A stretch of DNA of 15,169 nucleotides from Streptococcus sp. (GTDB lineage: Bacteria > Bacillota > Bacilli > Lactobacillales > Streptococcaceae): assembly GCA_003521145.1 (NCBI GenBank), contig DOTL01000048.1:1-15169 (forward strand), read 5' to 3'. The stretch's first letter is position 1; each line of letters opens with the position of its first letter. Under the pieces are notes generated by a model. The model worked only from the letters and a program-made list of their open reading frames with translations. It ran no database searches and was not told where the DNA came from. A program made the position numbers and the translations under genes. Positions 6,977 to 13,534 of the stretch are shown in pieces.

Positions 6977-7267
6977 TTGGGGGCTTTTCTTAGATATCAT
7001 TTGGTGAGCCTTGCGTCACTGAGCTTTTTATGTCTTATTTTGTATGGGCTATATTCTTTAAATGGGCTCATTCCTTTTTCTCTAGATAGAGCTTCAGGTC
7101 TTGAAGTTAAGCATTATTCAGGATAGACCACCTCTTCGGTAAAAAAAGATGGTGACTATATGGTTCAGGATATTAGCGGTGAAACTAAGAGCTACAATGT
7201 TGATTTGAAAGTAACAAACGATGGGGACAAGGTTATCCAAACCTATGTCTTTGAGTATAAAAAATGA
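6977..7267 (+). pseudogene. Small membrane-anchored protein gene interrupted by one TAG
   Basis: From TTG 6977, preceded by AGGGG at a spacing of six, one frame encodes an N-terminal hydrophobic helix (LVSLASLSFLCLILYGLYSL). It then reads to SGLEVKHYSG, followed by TAG at 7124-7126. The same frame continues as TTSSVKKDGDYMVQDISGET and KVTNDGDKVIQTYVFEYKK to TGA 7265-7267. With one codon restored it would be a protein of about 96 residues with one membrane segment and a small extracytoplasmic domain, resembling small secreted streptococcal proteins of unknown function. The intact downstream part and shared terminator suggest recent loss or a sequence error. I cannot name the family. Confidence 0.55.
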
Positions 7268-7275
7268 TTCTACAA

Positions 7276-7312
7276 TAAAAACTCACAAAATTAGAAAGAT
7301 TGTGAGTTTTTT
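7276..7312. terminator. Bidirectional terminator between converging genes
   Basis: AAACTCACAA (7279-7288) pairs perfectly with TTGTGAGTTT (7300-7309) around an 11-base loop, flanked by A and T runs. It serves the plus-strand pseudogene ending at 7267 and the minus-strand transporter ending at 7322. Confidence 0.85.
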
Positions 7313-7321
7313 AGATGTCTT

Positions 7322-8329
7322 TTACCAAAGTCCTAATAGTTTTTGCATGAGAAGAGAAGCAAGACTAATTAATAACCAACAGACTCCTCCCACTAGAAGT
7401 GCTGAGCCACCTTTAGTGATCAGTGCTTTGAGGTTCGTTTGGAAACCGATAGCCGTCATTGCCATAATAATCATAAGTTTCGAAAGGTCTTTTAATGGTG
7501 AAAAGATGGCAGGTGTTACACCGAGTGACATTGCAACAGTTGTAATCAGTGAGGCCAAAAGGAACCAAAGGATAAAGTTAGGCACCGCTTTGGTTAGCGA
7601 GAATGCTTCCTTTGTATTGTCCTTTCGAGACTGCCATACAGAAAGCCCAAGAGTTATAGGTATGATAGCAAGTGTGCGAGTTAATTTAACAATTGTTGCC
7701 TGCTCTAGAGTGGATGTTCCATGTAAGCTATCCCAAGAACTAGCTGTAGCAGTTACAGAAGAAGTATCGTTGACAGCTGTTCCAGCAAATATGGCAAAGC
7801 CTTGATTACTAAGTCCCAACCAGGATCCCAAGTGAGGGAAGAGTAAAGCCGCTAAGATATTAAAAAAGAAAATTACAGAGATTGCTGTTGCAATAGATTC
7901 ACCTTGAGCCTTGATTACAGGAGCAGTTGCAGCGATAGCAGATCCACCACAAATAGAAGAACCGACACCTACTAAAGTAGCAATTTCACTATCTAGCTTG
8001 AACACACGATGGACGACATAAGCAGTAAGCAGTGCCGTAGTAATAGTCACTAGAATAATGGGAAGTGATGTTACGCCAACATTAAAGACTTGTGAAAGGT
8101 TTAGCCCAAATCCTAGAAGAATAACGGCGTATTGTAATACGTTTTTAGATGTGAATTGCATTCCTGCTTTAAGTTTCTGAGAATCTCTTAGAATAATTCC
8201 TAGAAGAAGTCCTATAAATAAACCAAGGACTGGCCCACCAATAATAGGAAATAAGTTTCCAAGGAACCATGCCGCGAGAGATATAAGTATTGCAATACTT
8301 AGCCCTGGTAAGAATTCTTTTATTTTCAT
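7322..8329 (-). CDS. YeiH/UPF0324-family membrane transporter
   Basis: This 335-residue protein has about ten membrane segments and belongs to the YeiH family (UPF0324, annotated as putative sulfate exporters). Typical features are the early LFPIIGGPVLGLFIGLLLGI stretch, the central VGVGSSICGGSAIAATAPVI motif at about residues 121-140, and AGTAVNDTSSVTA at about 182-194. The true substrate is not established for this family. AAGGAGA lies seven bases before ATG 8329. A second ATG four bases further upstream is out of frame and too close to the ribosome site. It is monocistronic, with its own promoter and terminator, and divergent from the glucosaminidase gene. Confidence 0.85.
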   Translation of the reverse strand: MKIKEFLPGLSIAILISLAAWFLGNLFPIIGGPVLGLFIGLLLGIILRDSQKLKAGMQFTSKNVLQYAVILLGFGLNLSQVFNVGVTSLPIILVTITTALLTAYVVHRVFKLDSEIATLVGVGSSICGGSAIAATAPVIKAQGESIATAISVIFFFNILAALLFPHLGSWLGLSNQGFAIFAGTAVNDTSSVTATASSWDSLHGTSTLEQATIVKLTRTLAIIPITLGLSVWQSRKDNTKEAFSLTKAVPNFILWFLLASLITTVAMSLGVTPAIFSPLKDLSKLMIIMAMTAIGFQTNLKALITKGGSALLVGGVCWLLISLASLLMQKLLGLW

Positions 8330-8356
8330 TCATTTATCTCCTTAAAATTTGACTAT

Positions 8357-8385
8357 ATTATAGCTTATTATAAATATGATGTAAA
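8357..8385 (-). promoter_or_regulatory. Promoter of the YeiH-family gene
   Basis: On the minus strand, TTTACA (8385-8380) and TATAAT (8362-8357) are separated by 17 bases, close to the sigma-A consensus, about 30 bases from the start codon. Confidence 0.75.
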
Positions 8386-8425
8386 GGTAACATTTGTTTT
8401 AATTATCAAGGAATAGGTCTGAAAG

Positions 8426-8454
8426 TTGCGACTTGTCAGTTTTTCTGATAGAAT
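8426..8454 (+). promoter_or_regulatory. Promoter of the glucosaminidase gene
   Basis: TTGCGA (8426-8431) and TAGAAT (8449-8454) are 17 bases apart, with a TG one base before the -10 box. It drives away from the YeiH-family promoter; the two are separated by about 40 bases. Confidence 0.6.
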
Positions 8455-8499
8455 AGTATTAAAATATTATAATTAAAAATCTTATGAAGGAAGGGTTGT

Positions 8500-9213
8500 A
8501 TGTATCGTCATTTAAAGAAGTATATTATTTTTATTGTGGGAGCTTTTGTTTGTTCGCTCTTTTTGGTTCTAGCTTTTACAACAGATAGAAAAAATGATAA
8601 CAGTGTTAAAGCTAAAGCTGAAGCTTCCTACAATCAAACTACGACGGCTTTTATTGATAGTATCGGAGAGACTGCGAGACAGATTGGTCAAGATTACAAT
8701 ATCTATGCTTCTGTTCTAATTGCTCAAGCTATTTTGGAATCAAATTCAGGTCAGTCAGGTTTGAGTCAGGCTCCTTATTACAACTTCTTCGGGATTAAGG
8801 GCTCTTATAATGGGAATTCTGTGACCATGCGTACTTGGGAAGACGATGGTACAGGGAAGACTTATGAGATTGATGAACCTTTCCGTTCTTATGGAAGTCT
8901 GAGTGATTCTTTAGCTGATTATGCTGCTTTGATGATGTCATCAACTTATGCTGGCACTTGGAAATCAAATACAAGTAGTTATGCAGATGTCACTCAAGCA
9001 TTGACAGGAACTTATGCAACTGACAGTCTTTACGCTTCTAAATTAAATAGCATTATTGCATACTATGGTTTGACTGCCTACGATCAAGCTCCAGTTACTC
9101 AAACAACTAGTTCAACAAGTAGCCTTGTTTGGAACAGCTATAGAGGCTCATATACAGATGCTGAGACCTTATCTATAGATGAGGCCTGGGCAAGCTATAA
9201 AAATTATAAATAA
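8500..9213 (+). CDS. Membrane-anchored or secreted GH73 N-acetylglucosaminidase (autolysin)
   Basis: This 237-residue peptidoglycan hydrolase has an N-terminal signal or anchor helix (residues 8-27). A GH73 glucosaminidase domain covers about residues 46-193. Glu80 in AQAILESNSGQSGLS is the expected catalytic acid, and the YYNFFGIKGSYNG and TYATDSLYASKLNSII blocks are characteristic. The C-terminus is a short Thr/Ser-rich tail without LysM, SH3 or choline-binding repeats. This fits Mur1 of S. thermophilus, described as lacking a wall-binding domain; that identity is inferred. It would cut glycan strands during cell separation or turnover. There is a good ribosome site (AAGGAAGGG), its own promoter and a weak terminator. 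Confidence 0.88.
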   Translation: MYRHLKKYIIFIVGAFVCSLFLVLAFTTDRKNDNSVKAKAEASYNQTTTAFIDSIGETARQIGQDYNIYASVLIAQAILESNSGQSGLSQAPYYNFFGIKGSYNGNSVTMRTWEDDGTGKTYEIDEPFRSYGSLSDSLADYAALMMSSTYAGTWKSNTSSYADVTQALTGTYATDSLYASKLNSIIAYYGLTAYDQAPVTQTTSSTSSLVWNSYRGSYTDAETLSIDEAWASYKNYK

Positions 9214-9217
9214 CAAT

Positions 9218-9238
9218 GAGAGTCGAAAGGCTTTTTTT
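9218..9238 (+). terminator. Weak terminator of the glucosaminidase gene
   Basis: GAGAGTC (9218-9224) pairs with GGCTTTT using three G-T pairs around a GAAA tetraloop, and the right arm runs into the T tract. It is adjacent to the stop codon. Confidence 0.5.
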
Positions 9239-9273
9239 GTGCACTAAACACTTAAATTGTACAGTTTGAGCGA

Positions 9274-9305
9274 TAAAAAGTCCCCAACATTCTATGCTGG
9301 GGACT
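9274..9305 (-). terminator. Terminator of the LysR regulator gene
   Basis: AGTCCCCA (9279-9286) pairs with TGGGGACT (9298-9305), and a further CAT/ATG pairing lies inside. On the minus strand the hairpin is followed by five T (9278-9274). It lies eight bases after the stop codon. Confidence 0.85.
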
Positions 9306-9312
9306 AAAGCTA

Positions 9313-10221
9313 TTAGTTGTCAAAAGTGACTTCTTTAACGAGGTTATCTAGGAATTTTTCCCCCATTTTAGAGAGGATTGCCTTTTCATGCTTCAAGTAA
9401 ACAATATCAATCTCATCATCAATATCAAGCGGGATAGAGACAATGTTATCACCATTCAAATTACTATTTAAAATACCTGTAGCAATGGTGTAACCATCCA
9501 AACCGATTAAGAGGTTGAAGAGTGTTGCACGGTCTGAAACCACGATTGATTTTTTATGGGGGATCTGAGAGAGAATCTCTTCAGAGTAGTAGAAGGAATT
9601 ATGAATCCCCTGATCATAGCTAAGGTATGGAAAGTCTTCTAAATCTTCCAAAGAGACAACGTCATGCTTAGCCAAGGGATTTGACTTGCTGACAAAGATA
9701 TGTGGTCTAGCTTTGAAGAGACTGGTATATGTGAGACGGTTGTCGTCAAACATCTTAGTCAAGACATCTCGATTATAGCTGTTTAGGAAGAGAACACCGA
9801 TTTCTGAACGGAAGTTCTTAACGTCTTCAATAATTTCGTAAGTACGTGTTTCACGTAAGAAGAGCTCGTAACGTGTCATATCTGCTCTCTTAAGAAGTGA
9901 GACGAAAGCATTGACAACAAAAGCGTAGTGTTGAGAGGAGACACTAAACAATTCACGTGTTTCTGTGTGACTCTTGTAGCGTTCTTCCAAGAGATTTGTT
10001 TGTTCTACTACCTGACGGGCATAGGAGAGAAATTCAACTCCATCCTTAGTTAAGGTGATTCCCTTAGGGTTACGGATAAAGATATCGATTCCCATTTCTC
10101 TTTCCAAGTCACGAACAGCATTTGAAAGACTTGGTTGCGTAATGAAAAGTTGTTTTGCAGCTTCATTCATTGAGCCGGTTTCGACGATTTTGATAATATA
10201 ATGTAATTGTTGAATTCGCAT
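9313..10221 (-). CDS. cpsY: LysR-family regulator of the CpsY/MtaR type
   Basis: This 302-residue protein is a complete LysR regulator. An N-terminal winged helix-turn-helix (GSMNEAAKQLFITQPSLSNA, about residues 16-35) is followed by a linker helix and a periplasmic-binding-like effector domain from about residue 90. The N-terminus (MRIQQLHYIIKIVETGSMNE) is that of the streptococcal CpsY/MtaR/MetR-type regulators, implicated in methionine uptake, amino acid supply and surface or capsule traits. The symbol is by family; the target set in this species cannot be read here. It is divergent from glmS, sharing a 207-base intergenic region. No Shine-Dalgarno can be placed before the ATG, because the -10 box lies only six bases upstream, so the message looks leaderless. 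Confidence 0.85.
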   Translation of the reverse strand: MRIQQLHYIIKIVETGSMNEAAKQLFITQPSLSNAVRDLEREMGIDIFIRNPKGITLTKDGVEFLSYARQVVEQTNLLEERYKSHTETRELFSVSSQHYAFVVNAFVSLLKRADMTRYELFLRETRTYEIIEDVKNFRSEIGVLFLNSYNRDVLTKMFDDNRLTYTSLFKARPHIFVSKSNPLAKHDVVSLEDLEDFPYLSYDQGIHNSFYYSEEILSQIPHKKSIVVSDRATLFNLLIGLDGYTIATGILNSNLNGDNIVSIPLDIDDEIDIVYLKHEKAILSKMGEKFLDNLVKEVTFDN

Positions 10222-10227
10222 AGCCTT

Positions 10228-10236
10228 ATTATAGCA
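10228..10236 (-). promoter_or_regulatory. Extended -10 promoter giving a leaderless LysR mRNA
   Basis: On the minus strand, TGC-TATAAT (10236-10228) is a perfect extended -10 element. Standard spacing places the first transcribed base at 10221, the A of the ATG. No good -35 box is seen. An AAGGA/TCCTT inverted repeat lies just upstream (about 10243-10256) and might bind a regulator. Confidence 0.6.
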
Positions 10237-10287
10237 TATTTTAAGGATTATTCCTTAGGATAAGGAGCGATTAAAAGGTCTTTTTAG

Positions 10288-10302
10288 GACTATACCAATT
10301 TT
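10288..10302. promoter_or_regulatory. NagR-like operator, copy 1, upstream of the glmS -35 box
   Basis: GACTATACCAATTTT ends five bases before the -35 box. Read in reverse it contains TTGGTATAGTC, close to the dre-type sites recognised by GntR-family NagR regulators of amino-sugar genes. In S. mutans NagR is known to act on glmS. The same 15 bases recur at 10367. Confidence 0.55.
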
Positions 10303-10307
10303 TATGC

Positions 10308-10336
10308 TTGACAATGTCAAATGTATGCAATATACT
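10308..10336 (+). promoter_or_regulatory. Promoter of glmS
   Basis: A perfect TTGACA (10308-10313) and TATACT (10331-10336) are 17 bases apart, a strong sigma-A promoter. The transcript would start near 10343, leaving a leader of about 85 bases. Confidence 0.85.
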
Positions 10337-10366
10337 ATCCTCGTTAAGCTTTTTAAAGAGCTTATT

Positions 10367-10381
10367 GACTATACCAATTTT
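10367..10381. promoter_or_regulatory. NagR-like operator, copy 2, in the glmS leader
   Basis: This is an exact second copy of GACTATACCAATTTT, 79 bases from the first and about 25 bases after the predicted transcription start. It is preceded by an imperfect palindrome at 10345-10364 (TAAGCT and AGCTTA arms). The position suits a transcription roadblock or looping with copy 1. Confidence 0.55.
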
Positions 10382-10386
10382 AAATG

Positions 10387-10428
10387 AAGGAGACATGACC
10401 TCTTTGATCAGAGGTTATTATTAAAAAT
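10387..10428 (+). promoter_or_regulatory. glmS leader: hairpin masking the only start-proximal SD bases
   Basis: TGACCTCT (10396-10403) pairs with AGAGGTTA (10410-10417) around TTGATC, with one G-T pair. The right arm holds AGAGG, the only Shine-Dalgarno-like sequence near the glmS ATG (10429), about 14 bases away. A strong AAGGAG at 10387-10392 lies before the hairpin and just upstream of a nine-codon ORF, ATG 10394 to TAA 10423 (MTSLIRGYY). No glmS ribozyme core is recognisable. Confidence 0.5.
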
Positions 10429-12237
10429 ATGTGTGGAATTGTTGGTGTTGTAGGTAATACAAATTCAACTGATATCTTGATTCAAGGACTTGAAAAGCTA
10501 GAATACCGTGGTTATGATTCAGCTGGTATCTTTGTAGCTGATGATGCATCTAGTCAATTGGTTAAGGCTGTTGGCCGCATTGCGGAACTTGCTGCTAAAA
10601 CTGAAGGAGTAGAAGGCACAGCTGGTATTGGACATACTCGTTGGGCAACTCACGGTAAACCAACAGAGGACAATGCTCACCCACACTGCTCAGAAACAGA
10701 ACGTTTTGTTTTGGTTCACAATGGTGTTATTGAAAACTATCTTGAAATTAAGGAAGAATACCTTTCTGGTCACCATTTCAAAGGCCAAACTGATACTGAA
10801 ATTGCAGTTCACTTGATTGGAAAATTTGTTGAAGAAGATGGTTTGTCAACTCTTGAAGCATTCAAGAAAGCTCTTCACATTATACGTGGATCATATGCCT
10901 TTGCCTTCATGGATTCTGAAGATGCCTCAACAATTTATGTGGCAAAAAACAAATCACCACTTTTGATTGGTCTCGGTGAAGGATATAACATGGTCTGCTC
11001 AGATGCCATGGCTATGATTCGCGAAACTAATCAATACATGGAAATTCATGATCAAGAATTGGTTATCGTGAAGGCTGATAGTGTTGAAGTTCAAGACTAT
11101 GATGACAATGTGAAAGAACGTGATAGCTATACAGCTGAACTTGACCTTTCTGATATTGGTAAAGGCACATACCCTTACTACATGCTCAAAGAAATCGATG
11201 AGCAACCAACAGTAATGCGTAAGCTTATCCAAGCCTACACAGATGACAAGGGGCAAGTTACTGTAGATGCTGATATTATCAAGGCTGTTCAAGAGGCTGA
11301 TCGTATCTATATCCTTGCAGCAGGAACATCATATCATGCTGGTTTTGCTTCTAAGAAGATGCTTGAAGAGTTAACGGATACACCAGTTGAGCTTGGTATT
11401 TCTTCTGAGTGGGGTTATGGTATGCCACTCCTTAGCAAGAAACCTCTCTTTGTCTTTATTAGTCAATCAGGTGAAACAGCAGATAGCCGTCAGGTTCTTG
11501 TTAAAGCTAACGAGTTGGGTATTCCAAGCTTGACAGTGACAAACGTTCCGGGATCTACTCTTTCTCGTGAAGCTGACCACACGATGCTTCTTCATGCTGG
11601 ACCAGAAATTGCCGTAGCTTCTACTAAAGCTTACACTGCTCAGATTGCAACTCTTGCCTTCTTGGCTAAAGCTGTCGGTGAAGCTAATGGTAATGAAAAA
11701 GCTAAAGCTTTTGACTTGGTACATGAATTGTCACTTGTAGCACAATCTATCGAATCAACACTCTCTGAAAAAGAAGTTATTGACGAGAAAGTGGCAGCTC
11801 TTCTTGCAGAAACACGTAACGCTTTCTATATTGGACGTGGTCAAGATTACTATGTTGCTATGGAAGCCAGTCTTAAATTAAAAGAAATCTCATATATCCA
11901 ATGTGAAGGTTTTGCAGCAGGTGAGTTGAAACACGGAACGATTGCTTTGATCGAAGATGGTACGCCTGTTATTGCGCTCTTGTCTGACGCTGTTCTTGCT
12001 AGCCACACTCGTGGTAATATTCAAGAGGTGGCAGCACGTGGTGCTAAAGTGTTGACTATTGCTGAGGAAAATGTTGCTAAAGAAGGTGATGACATCGTTC
12101 TTAATAACGTTCACCCTTACTTGTCACCAATTTCAATGGTTGTACCGACACAATTGATTGCTTATTTTGCGACACTCCATCGTGGACTCGACGTCGATAA
12201 ACCACGTAACTTGGCTAAATCAGTTACTGTTGAATAA
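10429..12237 (+). CDS. glmS: GlmS, glutamine-fructose-6-phosphate aminotransferase (isomerizing)
   Basis: This 602-residue cytosolic enzyme makes glucosamine-6-phosphate from fructose-6-phosphate and glutamine, the first committed step to UDP-GlcNAc for peptidoglycan. Residues 2-220 are the class II glutaminase domain, with nucleophile Cys2, GIGHTRWATHG at 67-76 and HNGVIENY at 97-104. Two SIS sugar-isomerase domains follow, with AAGTSYHAG at 297-305, SQSGETADS at 345-353 and the fructose-6-phosphate region around CEGFAAGELKHG at 492-503. The end, NLAKSVTVE, carries the isomerase Lys597. The length is typical. The start is fixed by the requirement for Cys at position 2, although the local ribosome site is poor. 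It is monocistronic, between its own promoter and terminator, and divergent from the LysR gene. Control is probably by NagR. Confidence 0.98.
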   Translation: MCGIVGVVGNTNSTDILIQGLEKLEYRGYDSAGIFVADDASSQLVKAVGRIAELAAKTEGVEGTAGIGHTRWATHGKPTEDNAHPHCSETERFVLVHNGVIENYLEIKEEYLSGHHFKGQTDTEIAVHLIGKFVEEDGLSTLEAFKKALHIIRGSYAFAFMDSEDASTIYVAKNKSPLLIGLGEGYNMVCSDAMAMIRETNQYMEIHDQELVIVKADSVEVQDYDDNVKERDSYTAELDLSDIGKGTYPYYMLKEIDEQPTVMRKLIQAYTDDKGQVTVDADIIKAVQEADRIYILAAGTSYHAGFASKKMLEELTDTPVELGISSEWGYGMPLLSKKPLFVFISQSGETADSRQVLVKANELGIPSLTVTNVPGSTLSREADHTMLLHAGPEIAVASTKAYTAQIATLAFLAKAVGEANGNEKAKAFDLVHELSLVAQSIESTLSEKEVIDEKVAALLAETRNAFYIGRGQDYYVAMEASLKLKEISYIQCEGFAAGELKHGTIALIEDGTPVIALLSDAVLASHTRGNIQEVAARGAKVLTIAEENVAKEGDDIVLNNVHPYLSPISMVVPTQLIAYFATLHRGLDVDKPRNLAKSVTVE

Positions 12238-12244
12238 AAATACC

Positions 12245-12281
12245 AACATCTCTTACAATGTAAGGGATGTTGTTTGTTTTT
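12245..12281 (+). terminator. Terminator of glmS
   Basis: AACATCTCTTAC (12245-12256) pairs with GTAAGGGATGTT (12260-12271), 12 pairs including one G-T, around a three-base loop. A TGTTTGTTTTT tail follows. Confidence 0.9.
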
Positions 12282-12294
12282 ATCGTTTTCACCC

Positions 12295-12323
12295 TTGCTT
12301 AATTGGGAAATCTAAAGTAGAAT
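12295..12323 (+). promoter_or_regulatory. Promoter of the PhnA-like gene
   Basis: TTGCTT (12295-12300) and TAGAAT (12318-12323) are separated by 17 bases, 31 bases before the start codon. Confidence 0.6.
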
Positions 12324-12354
12324 AGTATCTATATCACATTCTTAGGAGAGAATT

Positions 12355-12687
12355 ATGTCATTACCAAATTGTCCAAAATGTAACTCAGAGTATGTTTATG
12401 AAGATGGAATCTTGCTTGTATGTCCTGAATGTGCATATGAGTGGGATCCAAACGAAGTTGCAGAAGAAGAAGGACTTGTGGTTCTTGATAGCAATGGAAC
12501 ACGTCTTGCTGATGGTGATACTGTTACAGTTATCAAAGATTTGAAAGTAAAAGGTGCGCCAAAAGATATTAAACAAGGCACACGTGTTAAAAATATTCGT
12601 TTGGTTGAAGGTGACCACAATATTGATTGTAAGATTGATGGTTTTGGTGCTATGAAACTTAAATCTGAATTTGTTAAGAAAATCTAA
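12355..12687 (+). CDS. PhnA/YjdM-family zinc-ribbon protein
   Basis: This 110-residue protein is a complete member of the family historically named PhnA or YjdM. Cys6, Cys9, Cys23 and Cys26 form the N-terminal zinc ribbon (CPKC and CPEC). The C-terminal beta domain (about 38-110) carries the family block LDSNGTRLADGDTVTVIKDL. Despite the name, this family is not the phosphonoacetate hydrolase, and no phosphonate genes are nearby; its role is undefined. AGGAGAG lies five bases before the ATG. The gene stands alone between promoter and terminator and is cytosolic, without a signal peptide. Confidence 0.9.
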   Translation: MSLPNCPKCNSEYVYEDGILLVCPECAYEWDPNEVAEEEGLVVLDSNGTRLADGDTVTVIKDLKVKGAPKDIKQGTRVKNIRLVEGDHNIDCKIDGFGAMKLKSEFVKKI

Positions 12688-12703
12688 TAAGCTTTAGAGA
12701 TGC

Positions 12704-12749
12704 TAGACTTAAGTATTGTTTGTTTCTCAGGACAGACTATTTAAGTCTA
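12704..12749 (+). repeat. Inverted repeat upstream of the long terminator (alternative RNA fold)
   Basis: TAGACTTAA (12704-12712) and TTAAGTCTA (12741-12749) are perfect complements with a 28-base loop. A competing local hairpin (AGACT 12734-12738 with AGTCT 12744-12748) uses the same right arm. It lies directly before the 12752 hairpin, so the transcript can fold in more than one way. No known riboswitch core or T-box motif was recognised. Confidence 0.5.
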
Positions 12750-12751
12750 TC

Positions 12752-12805
12752 GGGAGTGTGACTATGAACTCATTTTGAAAAATGGGTCTAGTCGCACCCC
12801 TTTTT
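12752..12805 (+). terminator. Long intrinsic terminator after the PhnA-like gene
   Basis: A 49-base hairpin stacks three parts: GGG/CCC (12752-12754 with 12798-12800), GTGTGACTA/TAGTCGCAC (12756-12764 with 12789-12797) and ACTCATTTT/AAAATGGGT (12768-12776 with 12779-12787). It has a bulged A and a small internal loop, and five T follow. It ends transcription before the ABC operon promoter. Confidence 0.85.
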
Positions 12806-12842
12806 ACTATTTTCAAAATCTTATATCATTTTTTTAAAAATT

Positions 12843-12851
12843 TGGTATAAT
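12843..12851 (+). promoter_or_regulatory. Extended -10 promoter of the amino acid ABC operon
   Basis: TG-G-TATAAT is a consensus extended -10, 33 bases before the permease start codon. No convincing -35 box lies in the A/T-rich stretch upstream. It is downstream of the long terminator, so the operon is transcribed independently of the PhnA-like gene. Confidence 0.7.
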
Positions 12852-12884
12852 ATTCAGTAATACTAAATAATTATAGGAGTTTAT

Positions 12885-13526
12885 ATGTCATACGTTTTGG
12901 AAGTATTACCAGCCCTTTTGAACGGTGCGGTAGTCACACTTCAAGTATTTTTCATTGTTATCGTACTGTCGATTCCATTAGGGATTGTACTTGCTTTCTT
13001 AATGCAGATTAAATTCAAACCTTTAAATTGGTTATTAACCCTTTACGTTTGGATTATGCGTGGAACGCCCCTCCTTTTACAATTGATCTTCGTTTATTAC
13101 GTTCTTCCAAGCGTTGGGATTGTCTTTGATCGTCTACCAGCTGCTATTCTTGCTTTTACGCTTAACTATGCAGCTTATTTCGCAGAGATTTTCCGTGGAG
13201 GAATCTTGGCTATTCCGAAAGGACAATACGAAGCAGCAAAAATGCTTAAACTTAGTCCTTTCCAAACCATCCGCTACATTATCCTTCCTCAGGTAGTCAA
13301 GATTGTCTTGCCAAGTATCTTTAACGAGATTATTAACTTGGTTAAGGATTCATCATTGGTTTATGTGCTTGGGGTTGGAGACCTTCTTTTGGAAAGTCGT
13401 ACCGCTGCGAACCGTGATGCGACCTTAGCACCGATGTTTGTGGCCGGAGCTATTTATCTTATCCTTGTGGGTGTGGTGACTGTGGCTTCGAAAAACATCG
13501 AAAAGAAATTCAACTATTATAAATAG
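12885..13526 (+). CDS. Polar amino acid ABC transporter permease
   Basis: This 213-residue inner-membrane subunit belongs to the His/Glu/Gln/Arg/opine family (HisM-type). It has about five membrane segments and the cytoplasmic EAA loop at about 116-135 (EAAKMLKLSPFQTIRYIILP) that contacts the ATPase. The N-terminal NGAVVTLQVFFIVIVLSIPL and the MRGTPLLLQLIFVYY block at about 58-72 are typical. Length is normal. ATAGGAG precedes the ATG. It is the first gene of a three-gene operon; the ATPase starts eight bases after its stop codon. As the only permease gene it probably forms a homodimer. The substrate cannot be read from this subunit. Confidence 0.93.
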   Translation: MSYVLEVLPALLNGAVVTLQVFFIVIVLSIPLGIVLAFLMQIKFKPLNWLLTLYVWIMRGTPLLLQLIFVYYVLPSVGIVFDRLPAAILAFTLNYAAYFAEIFRGGILAIPKGQYEAAKMLKLSPFQTIRYIILPQVVKIVLPSIFNEIINLVKDSSLVYVLGVGDLLLESRTAANRDATLAPMFVAGAIYLILVGVVTVASKNIEKKFNYYK

Positions 13527-13534
13527 GAGACCTT

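Noticed and set aside
7221..7805. A 194-codon open frame on the plus strand, antisense to the YeiH-family gene
   Set aside because: The opposite strand encodes a complete, recognisable transporter with promoter, ribosome site and terminator. The plus frame starts inside the preceding pseudogene and has no family features.
10343..10428. Possible glmS ribozyme/riboswitch in the glmS leader
   Set aside because: The leader is only about 85 bases and shows no recognisable ribozyme core; NagR-like operators explain regulation better.
12690..12805. T-box or SAM-type riboswitch before the amino acid importer
   Set aside because: No T-box GGTGG motif or known aptamer core was seen, and the importer has its own promoter downstream of the terminator.
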